In this document: one piece after another, positions 1 through 8,885 of the stretch
Layout of the letters: every line of letters begins with the position of its first letter
Position numbering within the stretch: the first letter of the stretch is position 1
Source: Lysobacter silvisoli
GTDB taxonomy: Bacteria; Pseudomonadota; Gammaproteobacteria; Xanthomonadales; Xanthomonadaceae
Direction: 5' to 3'
NCBI RefSeq assembly: GCF_003382365.1
Contig: NZ_QTSU01000002.1
Location: 310,001-374,000, forward strand
DNA length: 64,000 nt
Program-made: the position numbers and the translations under genes
The notes under the pieces: generated by a model
Databases searched by the model: none
Told to the model about the DNA's origin: nothing
The model's input: only the letters and a program-made list of their open reading frames with translations

Positions 1-586
1 CGTCCGAGGGCTCGCGGCCCAGCGCGGCGTAACGCTCGCGCAGGTAGGCGATCTCGTCGGCGGCCAGGGCCAGGCCCAGGCGGCCGTTGGCCTGCTCCAG
101 CTCGGCCAGCGGGATGCGCTCGAGTTCGCCGCGCGCGGGCACGGCGAACAGCGCCGCGGCGTCCTCGCGCGCGTCCAGCAGCGACTGCGTCATCGGATCG
201 TGCAGGGCCTTGGCCAGCGCGCCCTGGGTGGCCGCGTCGGCGGGCCAGCCGCCAAGGTCGTAGCGGGTGCCGCGTTCCACGCGCGCCACCGGCTGGCCGG
301 CGCCGCGCAACAGCTCGGTGGCCTTGCTGGCCCAGGGCGACAGGGTGCCCAAGCGCGGGGTCACGTAGCGGGAGACGGCGCCGTCGGCGCGCGCCGCGGC
401 GGCCGGTTCGGCCTGCAGGATGCGGCGCAGGGTGGCGTCGTCGGGCTGCGCGCCCTGATCCGGCCGGACCCAGTACACCGGCCAGGCGTCGATCAGGCGG
501 ACTTCGGGATGGATGGCTTGCAGGCGGGCTTGGAGCCGTTCGCGGCGGAACGGAGACAGGGCCGAAAGGCCCTCGAGGACGATCAT
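1..586 (-). CDS. purL: Phosphoribosylformylglycinamidine synthase, N-terminal part (runs off the window)
   Basis: Only the first 195 codons are present; the gene continues beyond position 1. The ATG at 586 opens MIVLEGLSALSPFRRERLQA, the characteristic amino end of the large single-chain proteobacterial FGAM synthase. This enzyme makes formylglycinamidine ribonucleotide from FGAR, glutamine and ATP in purine synthesis. The following residues (IHPEVRLIDAWPVYWV, then SRYVTPRLGTLSPWASKATE) match the PurS-like N-terminal domain of that family as I remember it. The catalytic synthetase and glutaminase domains lie outside the window. The gene is on the same strand as dsbC but is separated from it by a strong terminator hairpin, so it is probably transcribed on its own. 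I am confident of the family from the N-terminus; completeness of the gene cannot be judged. Confidence 0.9.
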   Translation of the reverse strand, partial: MIVLEGLSALSPFRRERLQARLQAIHPEVRLIDAWPVYWVRPDQGAQPDDATLRRILQAEPAAAARADGAVSRYVTPRLGTLSPWASKATELLRGAGQPVARVERGTRYDLGGWPADAATQGALAKALHDPMTQSLLDAREDAAALFAVPARGELERIPLAELEQANGRLGLALAADEIAYLRERYAALGREPSD

Positions 587-670
587 GTCCGGGGAACCGT
601 GCAACGTCGGGCCCGACATTGTATCCAAGCGCCCGCGCCGCTGCCTTGGCTGGGACGCTTCGGCCGCCCC

Positions 671-705
671 AAAACGGCGAATGCCGCCCCGGGGGCGGCA
701 TTCGC
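671..705 (-). terminator. Intrinsic terminator after dsbC
   Basis: A perfect 12-bp stem (arms 677-688 and 694-705) with a 5-base loop is followed on the minus strand by CGTTTT. It sits between the dsbC stop at 744 and the purL start at 586, so it would end dsbC transcription. The T-run is short, so strength is uncertain. Confidence 0.65.
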
Positions 706-743
706 GACGGCCGGACCCGGCCCGGCGGCCGGGCCGCGGAAGC

Positions 744-1619
744 TCAGGCCCCGCCGGCGGTGGTGGCCGGCACCGCGTCCACCGGGCCGGTGGCGGCCGG
801 CTTGGCGCTGCCGTCGGTGGCCAGCTTGTCCAGGGCCTCGCGCAGCGCGGCCGGCGGCACGTAACCGCCCAGCTGGGTGCCGTCGGCGGCCAGGATCATC
901 GGCGTGCCGGTCAGGCCCACGCGCTGGCCCACGTCGTACTGCATGGTGATGCTGTTCTTGCAGTTCTTGTTCGGCACCGTGTGATCGCTCTTGGCGTCGG
1001 TCAGGGCCTTGCGGCGGTCCGGCGCGCACCACACCGACACCATCTTGTTGAAATCCTGGCTGCCGATGCCGGCGCGCGGGAAGGCCAGGTATTCGATGGC
1101 GATGCCCTGGCGGTTGTACTCGGCGATCTCGCTGTGCAGCTTGCGGCAGTAGCCGCATTCCACGTCGGTGAACACCTGCACGGTGTACTTCGGATTGGCC
1201 GGGGCGAACACGATGCGCTCGCTGGCGGGGATGACCTTGAGGGCCTCCTTGCGCATACCGGCCAGGGCCACTTCGCTGAGGTTCTTCTTGGCGGTGGTGT
1301 CGAACAGGGCGCCGCCCGGGCCCGGCAGGAACAGGTAGCGGCCGTCGTCGCTGACGTAGACCACCTGGCCGGCGACGATCGCCTCGCGGAAGCCCGGCAG
1401 CGGCGCGGCGCCGACGCGTTCGACGGTGACGCGCGAATTGAGTACGCGGATCGCTTCGATCGCGCGCGCGTCCGGGGTGCCGGCGGCGGCCTTGGCGGCC
1501 GCGGGCTGGGCCGCGGCGGCCTGGCCGGCGGGGGCCTTGGCCTCGGCGGCGGGCTTGGGGGCCTCGGCGCAGGCCGACAGGCTGAGCGCTCCGAGCACGG
1601 CGAACAAGGCGTACTTCAT
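744..1619 (-). CDS. dsbC: DsbC-type thiol:disulfide interchange protein, predicted lipoprotein
   Basis: A periplasmic disulfide isomerase/reductase of 291 residues. The thioredoxin-fold active site is CGYCRKLH at about residue 155, preceded by YTVQVFTDVE. A second cysteine pair follows (VWCAPDRR and NKNCKN), as in DsbC, where it forms a structural disulfide. The usual DsbC dimerisation domain precedes the active site. The amino end is a lipoprotein signal (MKYALFAVLGALSLSAC, lipobox LSAC) followed by an Ala/Pro/Lys-rich linker of about 35 residues, which makes the protein about 55 residues longer than E. coli DsbC. It is therefore probably membrane-tethered through lipid rather than free. It should isomerise wrongly paired disulfides in exported proteins and be kept reduced by DsbD. 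Family assignment is firm; the lipid anchor is inferred from the lipobox. Confidence 0.9.
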   Translation of the reverse strand: MKYALFAVLGALSLSACAEAPKPAAEAKAPAGQAAAAQPAAAKAAAGTPDARAIEAIRVLNSRVTVERVGAAPLPGFREAIVAGQVVYVSDDGRYLFLPGPGGALFDTTAKKNLSEVALAGMRKEALKVIPASERIVFAPANPKYTVQVFTDVECGYCRKLHSEIAEYNRQGIAIEYLAFPRAGIGSQDFNKMVSVWCAPDRRKALTDAKSDHTVPNKNCKNSITMQYDVGQRVGLTGTPMILAADGTQLGGYVPPAALREALDKLATDGSAKPAATGPVDAVPATTAGGA

Positions 1620-1910
1620 CGATCGGGTCCTAGGGTCGGGTCGTCGTGGGCTTGGACCGCACGGCGAGGAAGGGGTTCCGCGATTGTCGCACGGCCGGCC
1701 ACCAGGGGCGCCGGGCCGCCCGCCCCCCAGGGCGGACGAGCGCGACGGGGTTGGCGGTTTTGCGACGTTGGGGGTGACGGCTAAAGCAGGCGACAGCGGT
1801 CAGGGGAGCGGCCGCGACCACGCCCCCAACCATCACGCAAGGCACACTAACCCCTTGTAGGAGCTGCGCAAGCTGCGACCGCGAATCCGCAACGACGGCG
1901 CATGCCCAGT
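1620..1910. other. Gene-poor spacer upstream of dsbC
   Basis: No convincing gene. It holds the dsbC upstream region, then at about 1857-1885 one copy of the short repeat TAGGAGCTGCGCAAGCTGCG, a variant of the family seen again near 12.5, 52.3 and 63.1 kb. The reading frames here are GC-driven and lack a ribosome-binding site. Confidence 0.5.
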
Positions 1911-2339
1911 CTTCCGCTTCGCCCTTTGCTTGTCTTCCCCCTTTGACAAAGGGGGATTGAGGGGGATTTGCTTTTGCTCTTAAGCAACAGCAACAGCTTC
2001 CGTCCGCAAGCGGCCGGGTCACTTTCTTTTGATAAGCGTCAAAAGAAAGTAACCAAGGAAAAACGCTTCGCCAGAGCTCCCGTGCGAGAGCGGAGTTGGC
2101 GCGGGGATTTTTCGATGGCACATCCCTGTGCCAGCGAAAAACGGCGCACATCCTGTGCGCCGCCCTTTGGGGTCTTCTATTGGGACAGAGAGTTCGGGGC
2201 CCGAGCGAAGATCAAGAGCATTCGCGCTGCGCGCTCACCCCCTCACCCTAGCCCTCTCCCGCAGGCGGGAGAGGGGACTGATCCGACGCTGTCGCTTTTA
2301 GCCCCTCTCCCGCTTGCGGGAGAGGGGTTGGGGTGAGGG
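1911..2339 (-). repeat. Large structured interspersed element, copy A
   Basis: One of four related elements in the window, in reverse orientation to copies B, C and D. Reading upward it contains the CCGCTT segment, a run of C and G blocks able to pair (about 1937-1965), AGCAACAGCAACAGC, a long hairpin of Ts and As (2018-2053), a hairpin near 2107-2141, a hairpin GGCGCACA/TGTGCGCC (about 2143-2162) and two CTCTCCCGC/GCGGGAGAG palindromes (about 2262-2275 and 2305-2325). No transposase or target duplication is visible. The function is unknown; see findings for the paired changes between copies. Confidence 0.85.
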
Positions 2340-2383
2340 CACGCGACGCCGCAGGCAACAGCGCGAACAACGAATCAGGCCTG

Positions 2384-3352
2384 CTACCCGCGCGGATGAT
2401 GCTTCGCATGCAGCTGCTTCAGCTGCTCGCGGGCGACCAAGGTATAGATCTGCGTCGTCGACAGGGAGCTGTGTCCGAGCAGCATCTGCAGCGCGCGCAA
2501 ATCGGCGCCGCGATTGAGCAAGTGGGTCGCGAAGCTGTGGCGCAGGCCGTGCGGGCTGATGCGGGCAGGGTCGATGCCGGCGGCGCCGGCGTAGCGCTTC
2601 ACCAGTTGCCAGAACTGCTGCCGGCTCGGCGCTTCGCCTTGGGTGCCCAGGAACAACGGCGCCAGCGCGCGCTTGCCGGCCAGCACCGGGCGCGACTGCG
2701 CCAGGTAGCGCTCCAGCCAGTGCTGCGCCTCCTCGCCCAGCGGCACCAGGCGCTCCTTGCCGCCCTTGCCGGTCACGCGCAGCACACCCTGCCGCAGGTT
2801 GACGGCGGTCGCGGGCAGGTGCACGAGTTCGCTCACGCGCAGGCCGGCGGCGTACATCAGTTCCAGCATGGCGCGGTCGCGCAGGCCCAGCGGGCTGTCG
2901 ATATCGGGCGCGGCCAGCAACGCGTCGACCTGGCTTTCGGCCAGCGCCTTGGGCAGCGAGCGCGGCAGCCGCGGCGGTTCCAGCAGCGCGGTCGGGTCGT
3001 CGCTGCGCTCGCCGCGGCGCAGGCGCAGGGCATAGAAGGCGCGCAGCGCCGACAATAGGCGCGCGTTGCTGCGCGGCGAATAACCTTCGCGCGCGCGCCA
3101 GGCCAGGTAGTCGAACAGGGTCGCGCGGTCGGCGCCGGCCAGGCCGCCGTCGCGTCCGCCGCGCCAGCGCGCCAGGCCCTCCAGGTCGCGGCGGTAGCTG
3201 TCCAGGGTCTGCTGGGCCAGCCCGCTCTCGGCCCAGATCGCATCCAGGAACGCGGCGATAGCGCTCTGGTCGGCGTCGGGCAGCGGCGGCAGCGACATCG
3301 CCAGGCTGCGGCGCTCGGCGGGGGTGGATTTACGCGGCTTGGCGGAACTCAT
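2384..3352 (-). CDS. xerD: Site-specific tyrosine recombinase XerD
   Basis: A 322-residue tyrosine recombinase that, with XerC, resolves chromosome dimers at dif. The complete catalytic set is visible: Arg172 ([12 protein letters not shown]), Lys196 ([12 protein letters not shown]), His268 and Arg271 ([12 protein letters not shown]), His294 ([10 protein letters not shown]) and the nucleophile Tyr303 (QIYTLV). The N-terminal SAM-like core-binding domain covers about residues 25-115. XerD is normally about 298 residues, so translation may begin at the internal Met19 (position 3298) instead of 3352. The order xerD-dsbC on one strand is common in proteobacteria, but here a 764-bp gap with repeat copy A separates them. 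XerD rather than XerC is inferred from this neighbourhood and from overall sequence. There is no sign that it belongs to an integrative element. Confidence 0.92.
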   Translation of the reverse strand: MSSAKPRKSTPAERRSLAMSLPPLPDADQSAIAAFLDAIWAESGLAQQTLDSYRRDLEGLARWRGGRDGGLAGADRATLFDYLAWRAREGYSPRSNARLLSALRAFYALRLRRGERSDDPTALLEPPRLPRSLPKALAESQVDALLAAPDIDSPLGLRDRAMLELMYAAGLRVSELVHLPATAVNLRQGVLRVTGKGGKERLVPLGEEAQHWLERYLAQSRPVLAGKRALAPLFLGTQGEAPSRQQFWQLVKRYAGAAGIDPARISPHGLRHSFATHLLNRGADLRALQMLLGHSSLSTTQIYTLVAREQLKQLHAKHHPRG

Positions 3353-3421
3353 CGCCGCGAAGGTTCCCCCAGCGGCGGCGTCGCGCGCAAGCGCGCGCTA
3401 CGGTCGGCGCCGCCGGGCCGC

Positions 3422-3427
3422 TATGCT
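3422..3427 (+). promoter_or_regulatory. Candidate -10 box of a leaderless RDD-protein transcript
   Basis: TATGCT ends 6 bases before the ATG at 3434. Transcription would start at or next to the start codon, and no Shine-Dalgarno sequence is present. The same arrangement recurs before pssA, the ATP-grasp gene, the GlcF-like gene and coq7. Confidence 0.4.
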
Positions 3428-3433
3428 TTTGCG

Positions 3434-3907
3434 ATGACCGACACCGCCGCACCCGCTTCCGCCCGCCCTGCCGCCCTGATCGGCTGGCGCCTGCTGGCCC
3501 TGCTCTACGACTTCTGGCCGGTGCTGGCGCTGTGGATGCTGGTCTCGGCCGCGTTCACCGTCGGCTACATCCTGTCCGGCCACGCCGCGCGCGAGAACAT
3601 CGCGCCGCTGAGCGCGCTGCAGTGGCTGCTATGGCTGTGCTGCTGGGCGATCACCGGGGCCTACGCGCTGCTGAGCTGGCGCCGCGGCGGCCAGACCCTG
3701 GGCATGCGGCCGTGGCGCTTGCGCATCGTCGGCGCCGATGGCGCGGCGCCGGGGTTCCAGGCGCTGTTGCTGCGCTATGTCGTGGCCACGGCGTCCACCC
3801 TGGCCGGGGGCCTGGGATTCTGGTGGGCGTGGCTGGACCGCGATCGGCTGACTTGGCACGACCGGGTTAGCGGGACGCGGATGGTGCGGGAGCCTAAGCG
3901 GGGCTGA
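3434..3907 (+). CDS. RDD-family integral membrane protein
   Basis: A 157-residue membrane protein with three hydrophobic segments (about residues 18-45, 55-75 and 105-125). RDD-family signatures are visible: a polar Arg/Asp pattern early in the protein (LIGWRLLALLYDFWPVLAL), the GQTLGMRPWRLRIV loop after the second segment, and the ending LTWHDRVSGTRMV. The physiological role of most RDD proteins is not established; some are linked to ion exchange, but nothing here points to a substrate. The gene is divergent from xerD and convergent with lptG, with repeat copy B in between. Confidence 0.85.
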   Translation: MTDTAAPASARPAALIGWRLLALLYDFWPVLALWMLVSAAFTVGYILSGHAARENIAPLSALQWLLWLCCWAITGAYALLSWRRGGQTLGMRPWRLRIVGADGAAPGFQALLLRYVVATASTLAGGLGFWWAWLDRDRLTWHDRVSGTRMVREPKRG

Positions 3908-3951
3908 CGGGGCGATCGGGTGTACGGCGCGAGCTAGTGGCTTGCGAGCTG

Positions 3952-4371
3952 CCCTCACCCCAACCCCTCTCCCGCAAGCGGGAGAGGGGCTAAAGCAACA
4001 GCGGCGGCGGATGCGCCCCCTCTCCCGTTCACGGGAGAGGGCTAGGGTGAGGGGGGTGAGCGCAAAGCGCGAATGCTCTTGATCCTCGCTCGGGCACCGA
4101 ACTCGCCATGCCAATAGAAGACCCGGAGGGCGGCGCACAGGAGGTGCGCCGTTTTTCGCTGGCACAGGGATGTGCCATCGAAAAATCCCCGCGCCCACTC
4201 CGCTCTCGCACGGGAGCTCTGGGGCAGCGTTTTTCTTTGGTTACTTTCTTTTGACGCTTATCAAAAGAAAGTGACCCGGCCGCTTGCGGACGGAAGCTGT
4301 TGCTGTTGCCCCTAAAAGCAAATCCCCTTCAATCCCCCTTTTACAAGGGGGAAGACAAGCAGAGGCGGAAG
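3952..4371 (+). repeat. Large structured interspersed element, copy B
   Basis: Near-complete element of about 420 bp lying between the convergent RDD gene and lptG, and inverted relative to copy A. In order: CCCTCACCCC plus a CTCTCCCGC palindrome, a second palindrome CTCTCCCGTTCACGGGAGAG, GAGCGCAAAGCGCGAATGC, the hairpin around the GGCGGCGCAC block (about 4131-4150), a long hairpin (4152-4185) whose outer stem is TTTTTCG/CGAAAAA, the A/T hairpin (4240-4275) and the AAATCCCC...GGGGGAAGA tail. It lies in a 500-bp gap that contains no gene. Confidence 0.85.
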
Positions 4372-4407
4372 CCCAGGGGAGCGGCGCGTACGACGGCAGC
4401 GGCCCCG

Positions 4408-5511
4408 TTAGCCCGAGCGCTTTTTGAACAGGAAGGCGGAGACGCCGACCATGATGACGGTAGGCATCAGATAGGCCAGGCGGAAGTCGAACTTGTACAC
4501 GCTGGCCAGCTTCACGAACTGGGTCTGCAGCAGCCAGAACATCAGCGCGAACACGATGCCGACGAACAAACGCTTGCCCATGCCGCCGCTGCGCAGGGCG
4601 CCGAACGCGAACGGGATCGCGGCCAAGCACAGCGCCAGCACGTTGACCGGGTAGAACCAGCGCCCCCAGTAGTGCTCCTTGAACTCGCCGGCATCCAGAC
4701 CGTTGCGTTCGCGGTAGGCCACCGCATGCGCCAGCGCCGCCGAACTCAGGTAACGCGGCCGCTCCGAACCGGCCATCAGCGCCGCGCCGTCGAGCTTGGA
4801 TTCCCAGCGCTCCTGCTTCACGTGCTCCTGGGTCACCGACTTCTCGCCGAAGCGGGTGCGGGTCACGTCGCGCAGCGTCCAGCCGCCGGGGCGGTGCTCG
4901 GCGATGTGCGCGATCGCCGCCGACTTCAGCCGTCCGTCCTGGGCGAACTCGTAGAAGAACACGTCGCGCAGTTCCAGCCAGCTGTCCTGGCCGTTGCTGC
5001 GGTCCTGGCCGCTGCCGGCGTTGAGGATGAAATCGCCCTCGCGCGCCCACAGGCCCGAGTACTGGGCCACGATCATGTTCTTGGACTTGGCCGAGGCCTT
5101 GAGCGCGTCGGCGCTGCGCTGCGCCCAGGGCGACAGGGTTTCGCCGTTGATCACCATCAGCAGGGTCAGCACGGTCAGCGCGCCGGCCACCGCCAGACTG
5201 AGGCGCCGGCGCGACAGGCCCACCGCGCGCAGCGCGGTCAGCTCCGAACTCGCGGCCAACTGGCCCAGCGCCATCAGCGCGCCGATCACCGCCGAGGTCG
5301 GGAACAGCGTGTAGGCGCGGCGCGGGATGGTGTAGAGCATGTAGGTCAGCGCTTCGACCAGGCCGTAGTTGCCCTTGCCGATGTCGCTGAGCTCGCTGCT
5401 GACGAAGCCCAGCATCACGTCCAGGCCGATCATCACCGTCCAGGTCAGCAGCACCGTGCCCAGCACGATGCGGCCGACGTAGACGTCGTGGATTTTCGGA
5501 AACGGCATCAT
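4408..5511 (-). CDS. lptG: LPS export ABC transporter permease LptG
   Basis: Inner-membrane permease of the LptB2FG machine that extracts lipopolysaccharide and passes it to LptC. The product has 367 residues from the ATG at 5511. It shows the family layout: an N-terminal transmembrane segment (YVGRIVLGTVLLTWTVMIGL), two further helices to about residue 115, a large periplasmic beta-jellyroll region, then three C-terminal helices ending with KKRSG. The start is chosen because ATG 5511 overlaps the lptF stop as ATGA, so the two are translationally coupled; the next codon is also ATG (5508). In-frame sequence upstream of 5511 lies inside lptF and is not plausible. The partner genes lptB, lptC and lptA are not in the window. 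Confidence 0.95.
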   Translation of the reverse strand: MMPFPKIHDVYVGRIVLGTVLLTWTVMIGLDVMLGFVSSELSDIGKGNYGLVEALTYMLYTIPRRAYTLFPTSAVIGALMALGQLAASSELTALRAVGLSRRRLSLAVAGALTVLTLLMVINGETLSPWAQRSADALKASAKSKNMIVAQYSGLWAREGDFILNAGSGQDRSNGQDSWLELRDVFFYEFAQDGRLKSAAIAHIAEHRPGGWTLRDVTRTRFGEKSVTQEHVKQERWESKLDGAALMAGSERPRYLSSAALAHAVAYRERNGLDAGEFKEHYWGRWFYPVNVLALCLAAIPFAFGALRSGGMGKRLFVGIVFALMFWLLQTQFVKLASVYKFDFRLAYLMPTVIMVGVSAFLFKKRSG

Positions 5512-6593
5512 GCCAGCGCCCTCGCGCGGCGCAGGCGGCCGTCGCCGAAGTACAGCCACAGCGCCAGCGCCAAGGCCGGCAGCACCAGCCACCACAGGCC
5601 CAGGCCGAGCGCGATCTTGCCGTCCTCGAGCCAGCCGGTGCCGGCGATCATCAGGTTGATGCCGATCACGTACGCCAGGAAGCCCATCAGGATGCGGCCG
5701 TAGCGCGCCTGGCGCGGCATGCTGCGCGCCAGCGGAATGGCCATCAGGGCGAAGGCCAGGGTCAGCAGCGGCGGCGCCAGGCGGTAGTGCAGCTGCGCGC
5801 CGGCCTCGCGGCGGTTGTCGCCGAGCAGATCCAGGGTGCCCATCAGTTCCGGATTCTTGGGGTCGAACTTGGTCTCGCCGGCCGGCAGCAGCAGCTCGTT
5901 GCTGGCGTAATGCATCATGCGGAAATCCAGGCCGTTGTCGCGCGGGCCCTCGACCTGGAAGCCGTTATTGAGGGTGAGGTAGCGGTTGCCGTCGGCGTCG
6001 ACGTTGAGCACGCCGTCGTTGGAGGTGGTGATCTCGCGCCGGTCCTCGCCCTGTCGGTAGACGAACACGCGCTGGAAGCGGCTGCCGTCATTGGACATGG
6101 CGCCCACGTAGATCACCCCGCCCTGCCCGCCCGGCAGCTCGGTGAAGCTGCCCGGCTCCAGGCCGGCCACGATCAGGTTGCGGTTGGCCTCGCTGATCAT
6201 CTGCTTGGACAGGCGCTCGGCCCAGGGGCCCAGCCACAGCGAGCAGGCCGCCACCACCAGCACGATCGGCGCCACCACCATCAGCAGCGGCTTGAGCAGG
6301 CGCTTGGGGCCCACGCCGATCGAGGCGATGACCGGCATTTCCGAGTCGCGGTACAGCCGGCCCACGGCCAGCATCAGGCCCAGCATCAGCGACAAGGGCA
6401 GGATCAGCGGCAGCCACTTCAGCAGGACCAGGCCCAGTTGGGCCAGCATCATCCCCGCCGGCACCCGGCCGCGGGCGATGTCGCCCAGCACGTCGGTGAA
6501 GGCGCCGCCGATGCTGACGATCAGCAGCACCGTCAGGGTGGCGAAGGTCGCCTGGGCGAATTCGCTGAGCAAGTAGCGGTCAAGCTTGGGCAT
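5508..6593 (-). CDS. lptF: LPS export ABC transporter permease LptF
   Basis: The second permease of LptB2FG, 361 residues, first gene of the lptFG operon. It begins MPKLDRYLLSEFAQATFATL, the typical LptF amino end that places the first transmembrane helix. The coupling-helix region VGRLYRDSEMPVIASIGVGP, which docks on LptB, follows at about residue 85. The periplasmic domain spans about residues 130-265, and three C-terminal helices follow. Its TGA overlaps the lptG ATG by one base. It is divergent from pepA, and the 163-bp space between them must carry both promoters. LptF/LptG order and overlap are as in other gammaproteobacteria. Confidence 0.95.
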   Translation of the reverse strand: MPKLDRYLLSEFAQATFATLTVLLIVSIGGAFTDVLGDIARGRVPAGMMLAQLGLVLLKWLPLILPLSLMLGLMLAVGRLYRDSEMPVIASIGVGPKRLLKPLLMVVAPIVLVVAACSLWLGPWAERLSKQMISEANRNLIVAGLEPGSFTELPGGQGGVIYVGAMSNDGSRFQRVFVYRQGEDRREITTSNDGVLNVDADGNRYLTLNNGFQVEGPRDNGLDFRMMHYASNELLLPAGETKFDPKNPELMGTLDLLGDNRREAGAQLHYRLAPPLLTLAFALMAIPLARSMPRQARYGRILMGFLAYVIGINLMIAGTGWLEDGKIALGLGLWWLVLPALALALWLYFGDGRLRRARALA

Positions 6594-6756
6594 GGGGCTT
6601 CGGCATCGTGACGGGGCTTGCGTTAAACTCGGGGGTTCGTTCGACGGCGCGGGACAGCCGGCAACGGGCGCCTAGCCCGCGGCCGCAGCCCCGGAAGCCG
6701 CCCGATTGTACGGAACTCACTTCCTTTCGCTGCACTTTGACTCGGGAATCTGTTGG

Positions 6757-8226
6757 ATGACCCTCGAATTCGACCTGAACCGCGATGCGCCCGCCGCCGT
6801 CAAGACCGATTGCATCGTGGTCGGCGCCTATGCCGACCGCAGCCTGACCGCGGCCGGCCAGGCCCTGGACGCCGCCAGCGGCGGCCGTCTGAGCGCGCTG
6901 CTGGAGCGTGGCGACGTCAGCGGCAAGACCGGCAAGACCACCCTGCTGCACGATCTGGCCGGCGTGACCGCGCCGCGCGTGCTGGTGGTGGGCCTGGGCG
7001 AGGCCGGCAAGTTCGGCGTCCCGCAGTACCTCAAGGCCGCGGCCGACGCCGCCCGCGCGCTCAAGTCGGGCCCGGTCGAACACGCGGTCTTCACCCTGTC
7101 CGAAGCGCCGGTGGCCGGCCGCGACGCCGCCTGGGCGATCCGCCAGGCCGCCATCGCCGCCGACCACGCCTGCTACCGCTACACCGCCACCCTGGGCAAG
7201 AAGAAGGACGACCCCGGCCTGCGCCGGCTGTCGATCGCCGGCAGCGATGCCGCCGCCCTGGCCCAGGGCCAGGCCGTGGCCGCCGGCGTGGCCTTCGCCC
7301 GCGAGTTGGGCAACCTGCCGCCGAACATCTGCAACCCGGCCTACCTGGCCGAGCAGGCGCAGACCTTCGCCGCGCGTTTCCCCACCACCAGCTGCGAAGT
7401 GCTGGACCGCGAGCAGATGCAGGCGCTGGGCATGGGCTCGCTGCTGGCGGTGGCGCGCGGTTCGGCCAACCCGCCCAAGCTGATCGTGCTCAAGTACAAC
7501 AACGGCGGCGACGCCAAGCCCTACGTGCTGGTCGGCAAGGGCATCACCTTCGACACCGGCGGCATCAACCTCAAGGTGCAGGGCGGCATCGAGGAAATGA
7601 AGTTCGACATGTGCGGCGCGGCCACGGTCATGGGCACCTTCGTGTCCGCGGTGGGCATGCAGCTGCCGATCAACCTGGTGGTGGTGGTGCCGGCGGTGGA
7701 GAACATGCCCGACGCCGACGCCTACCGCCCCTCCGACGTGCTCACCAGCATGTCCGGCAAGACCATCGAAGTGGGCAACACCGACGCCGAAGGCCGCCTG
7801 ATCCTGTGCGACGCGCTGACCTACGCACAGCGCTTCGAGCCGCAGGCCCTGCTCGACGTGGCCACCCTGACCGGCGCCTGCGTGGTCGCGCTGGGCAAGT
7901 ACGCCTCGGGCCTGATGAGCAAGGACGACGACCTGGCCGCCGAGCTGCTCGGCGCCGGCGAACAGGTGTTCGACCGCGCCTGGCGCCTGCCGCTGTGGGA
8001 CGAGTACCAGACCCAGCTGGAATCCAGCTTCGCCGACGTCTACAACATCGGCGGCCGCTGGGCCGGCGCGATCACCGCCGGCTGCTTCCTGGCGCGCTTC
8101 ACCGAAGGCCAGCGCTGGGCGCACCTGGACATCGCCGGCGTGGCCAACGACGAAGGCAAGCGCGGCCTGGCCACCGGCCGGCCGGTCGGCATGCTGAGCC
8201 AGTGGCTGCTGGACCGCACGGCCTGA
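6757..8226 (+). CDS. pepA: Cytosol (leucyl) aminopeptidase, M17 family
   Basis: Dinuclear-metal aminopeptidase that releases N-terminal residues from peptides; in E. coli PepA also acts as a DNA-binding accessory protein in Xer recombination and in carAB control. From the ATG at 6757 the protein has 489 residues. The signature NTDAEGRL is at residues 341-348 and the metal/catalytic Lys lies in [13 protein letters not shown] at about 261. Another catalytic segment is [12 protein letters not shown]. An ATG at 6706 would add 17 residues that do not resemble the family, so the internal start MTLEFDLN is preferred. holC follows 20 bp downstream, the same pepA-holC-valS order as in E. coli. Confidence 0.95.
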   Translation: MTLEFDLNRDAPAAVKTDCIVVGAYADRSLTAAGQALDAASGGRLSALLERGDVSGKTGKTTLLHDLAGVTAPRVLVVGLGEAGKFGVPQYLKAAADAARALKSGPVEHAVFTLSEAPVAGRDAAWAIRQAAIAADHACYRYTATLGKKKDDPGLRRLSIAGSDAAALAQGQAVAAGVAFARELGNLPPNICNPAYLAEQAQTFAARFPTTSCEVLDREQMQALGMGSLLAVARGSANPPKLIVLKYNNGGDAKPYVLVGKGITFDTGGINLKVQGGIEEMKFDMCGAATVMGTFVSAVGMQLPINLVVVVPAVENMPDADAYRPSDVLTSMSGKTIEVGNTDAEGRLILCDALTYAQRFEPQALLDVATLTGACVVALGKYASGLMSKDDDLAAELLGAGEQVFDRAWRLPLWDEYQTQLESSFADVYNIGGRWAGAITAGCFLARFTEGQRWAHLDIAGVANDEGKRGLATGRPVGMLSQWLLDRTA

Positions 8227-8245
8227 GCTCCGCGGACTGCAGCCG

Positions 8246-8671
8246 GTGGCGCGCGCCGACTTCTACCTGATCACCACCGCGCGTTTCCGCGAGGAACCGC
8301 TGCGGCTGGTGGGCGAGCTGGCGCGCAAGGCCTGCGACGCCGGCCTGTCCACGCTGATCCTGGCCCGCGACGCGGCCCAGGCCGAGGCGCTGGACGACCT
8401 GCTGTGGGACATGGGCGAGGACGTCTACATCCCGCACCAGATCGCCGGCGCCGACGTCGACGAGGACGAGGCCGACGTGCTGATCAGCGCGCCGGACACC
8501 GACGCCGCGCTGCGCCCGCTGGTCATCAACCTGCGCCCGGAAGCCGTGCAGGGCACGTTCGACCGCGTGCTGGAAGTGGTGCCCGCCGACGCCGACGCGC
8601 GCGGCCCGCTGCGCGAGCGCTGGAAGCAGTACCAGGCCCGCGGCTTCGAGTTGAAGAAGCACGATATGTAG
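8246..8671 (+). CDS. holC: DNA polymerase III chi subunit
   Basis: Chi links the clamp loader to single-stranded-DNA-binding protein through the psi subunit. The product has 141 residues and starts with GTG at 8246 (MARADFYLITTARF), with the typical chi pattern LACKLVEKA replaced here by LVGELARKACDAGLSTLILA. The region EALDDLLWDMGEDVYIPHQI matches the chi segment for 'LW' and 'F(I)PH' contacts. It lies 20 bp after pepA and upstream of valS, the conserved pepA-holC-valS order. A candidate psi partner is encoded at 13125-13475. Confidence 0.92.
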   Translation: MARADFYLITTARFREEPLRLVGELARKACDAGLSTLILARDAAQAEALDDLLWDMGEDVYIPHQIAGADVDEDEADVLISAPDTDAALRPLVINLRPEAVQGTFDRVLEVVPADADARGPLRERWKQYQARGFELKKHDM

Positions 8672-8721
8672 CAGTCGGATTCGAGGCTTTGGAACGACGG
8701 CGGCCGGCATGGCCCCGATCC

Positions 8722-8805
8722 GTCATCCCCGCGAAGGCGGGGATCCAGGGCCTCATCCAGGCACGACGCTGAAGTCTCTGGACCCCCGTCTTCGCGGGGA
8801 TGACG
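8722..8805. repeat. Paired palindromic repeat, GTCATCCCCGCG type
   Basis: Two arms (about 8722-8749 and 8777-8805) form a large inverted repeat, each arm also containing its own small palindrome (CCCCGCGAAGGCGGGG). Related pairs occur at 18868-18945 and 59872-59972. It lies in the gap between holC and valS. Confidence 0.75.
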
Positions 8806-8830
8806 AGCAGAAGCGGAAGCCCGGCATCAG

Positions 8831-8885
8831 CTTTTGCAAATTGCGAGCTTTTGCAAATCACGAACCACGAATCACGAATCACGAG
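8831..8885. repeat. Short tandem repeats just before valS
   Basis: GCTTTTGCAAAT occurs twice, followed by four head-to-tail copies of a 6-8 base unit of the form CACGAAT/C. The array ends 10 bases before the valS ATG, so it must lie in the valS leader or promoter. It is markedly more A/T-rich than its surroundings. Confidence 0.7.

Noticed and set aside
1630-2151. Frames over the large repeat elements (also 3629-4211, 12040-12309, 51871-52053)
   Set aside because: They coincide with hairpin structures, copy D is frameshifted, and no ribosome-binding sites are seen. Such frames are commonly misannotated as proteins.
2384-3352. XerD as integrase of a genomic island
   Set aside because: Housekeeping-type catalytic set and dsbC neighbourhood; no attachment-site repeats at a tRNA, no phage or conjugation genes nearby.
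6706-6756. Upstream pepA start at 6706
   Set aside because: The additional 17 residues do not resemble M17 enzymes, and the internal MTLEFDLN start matches the family beginning.
8722-8805. Repeat arrays as CRISPR
   Set aside because: Only two facing palindromic copies per site, no regular spacers and no cas genes.
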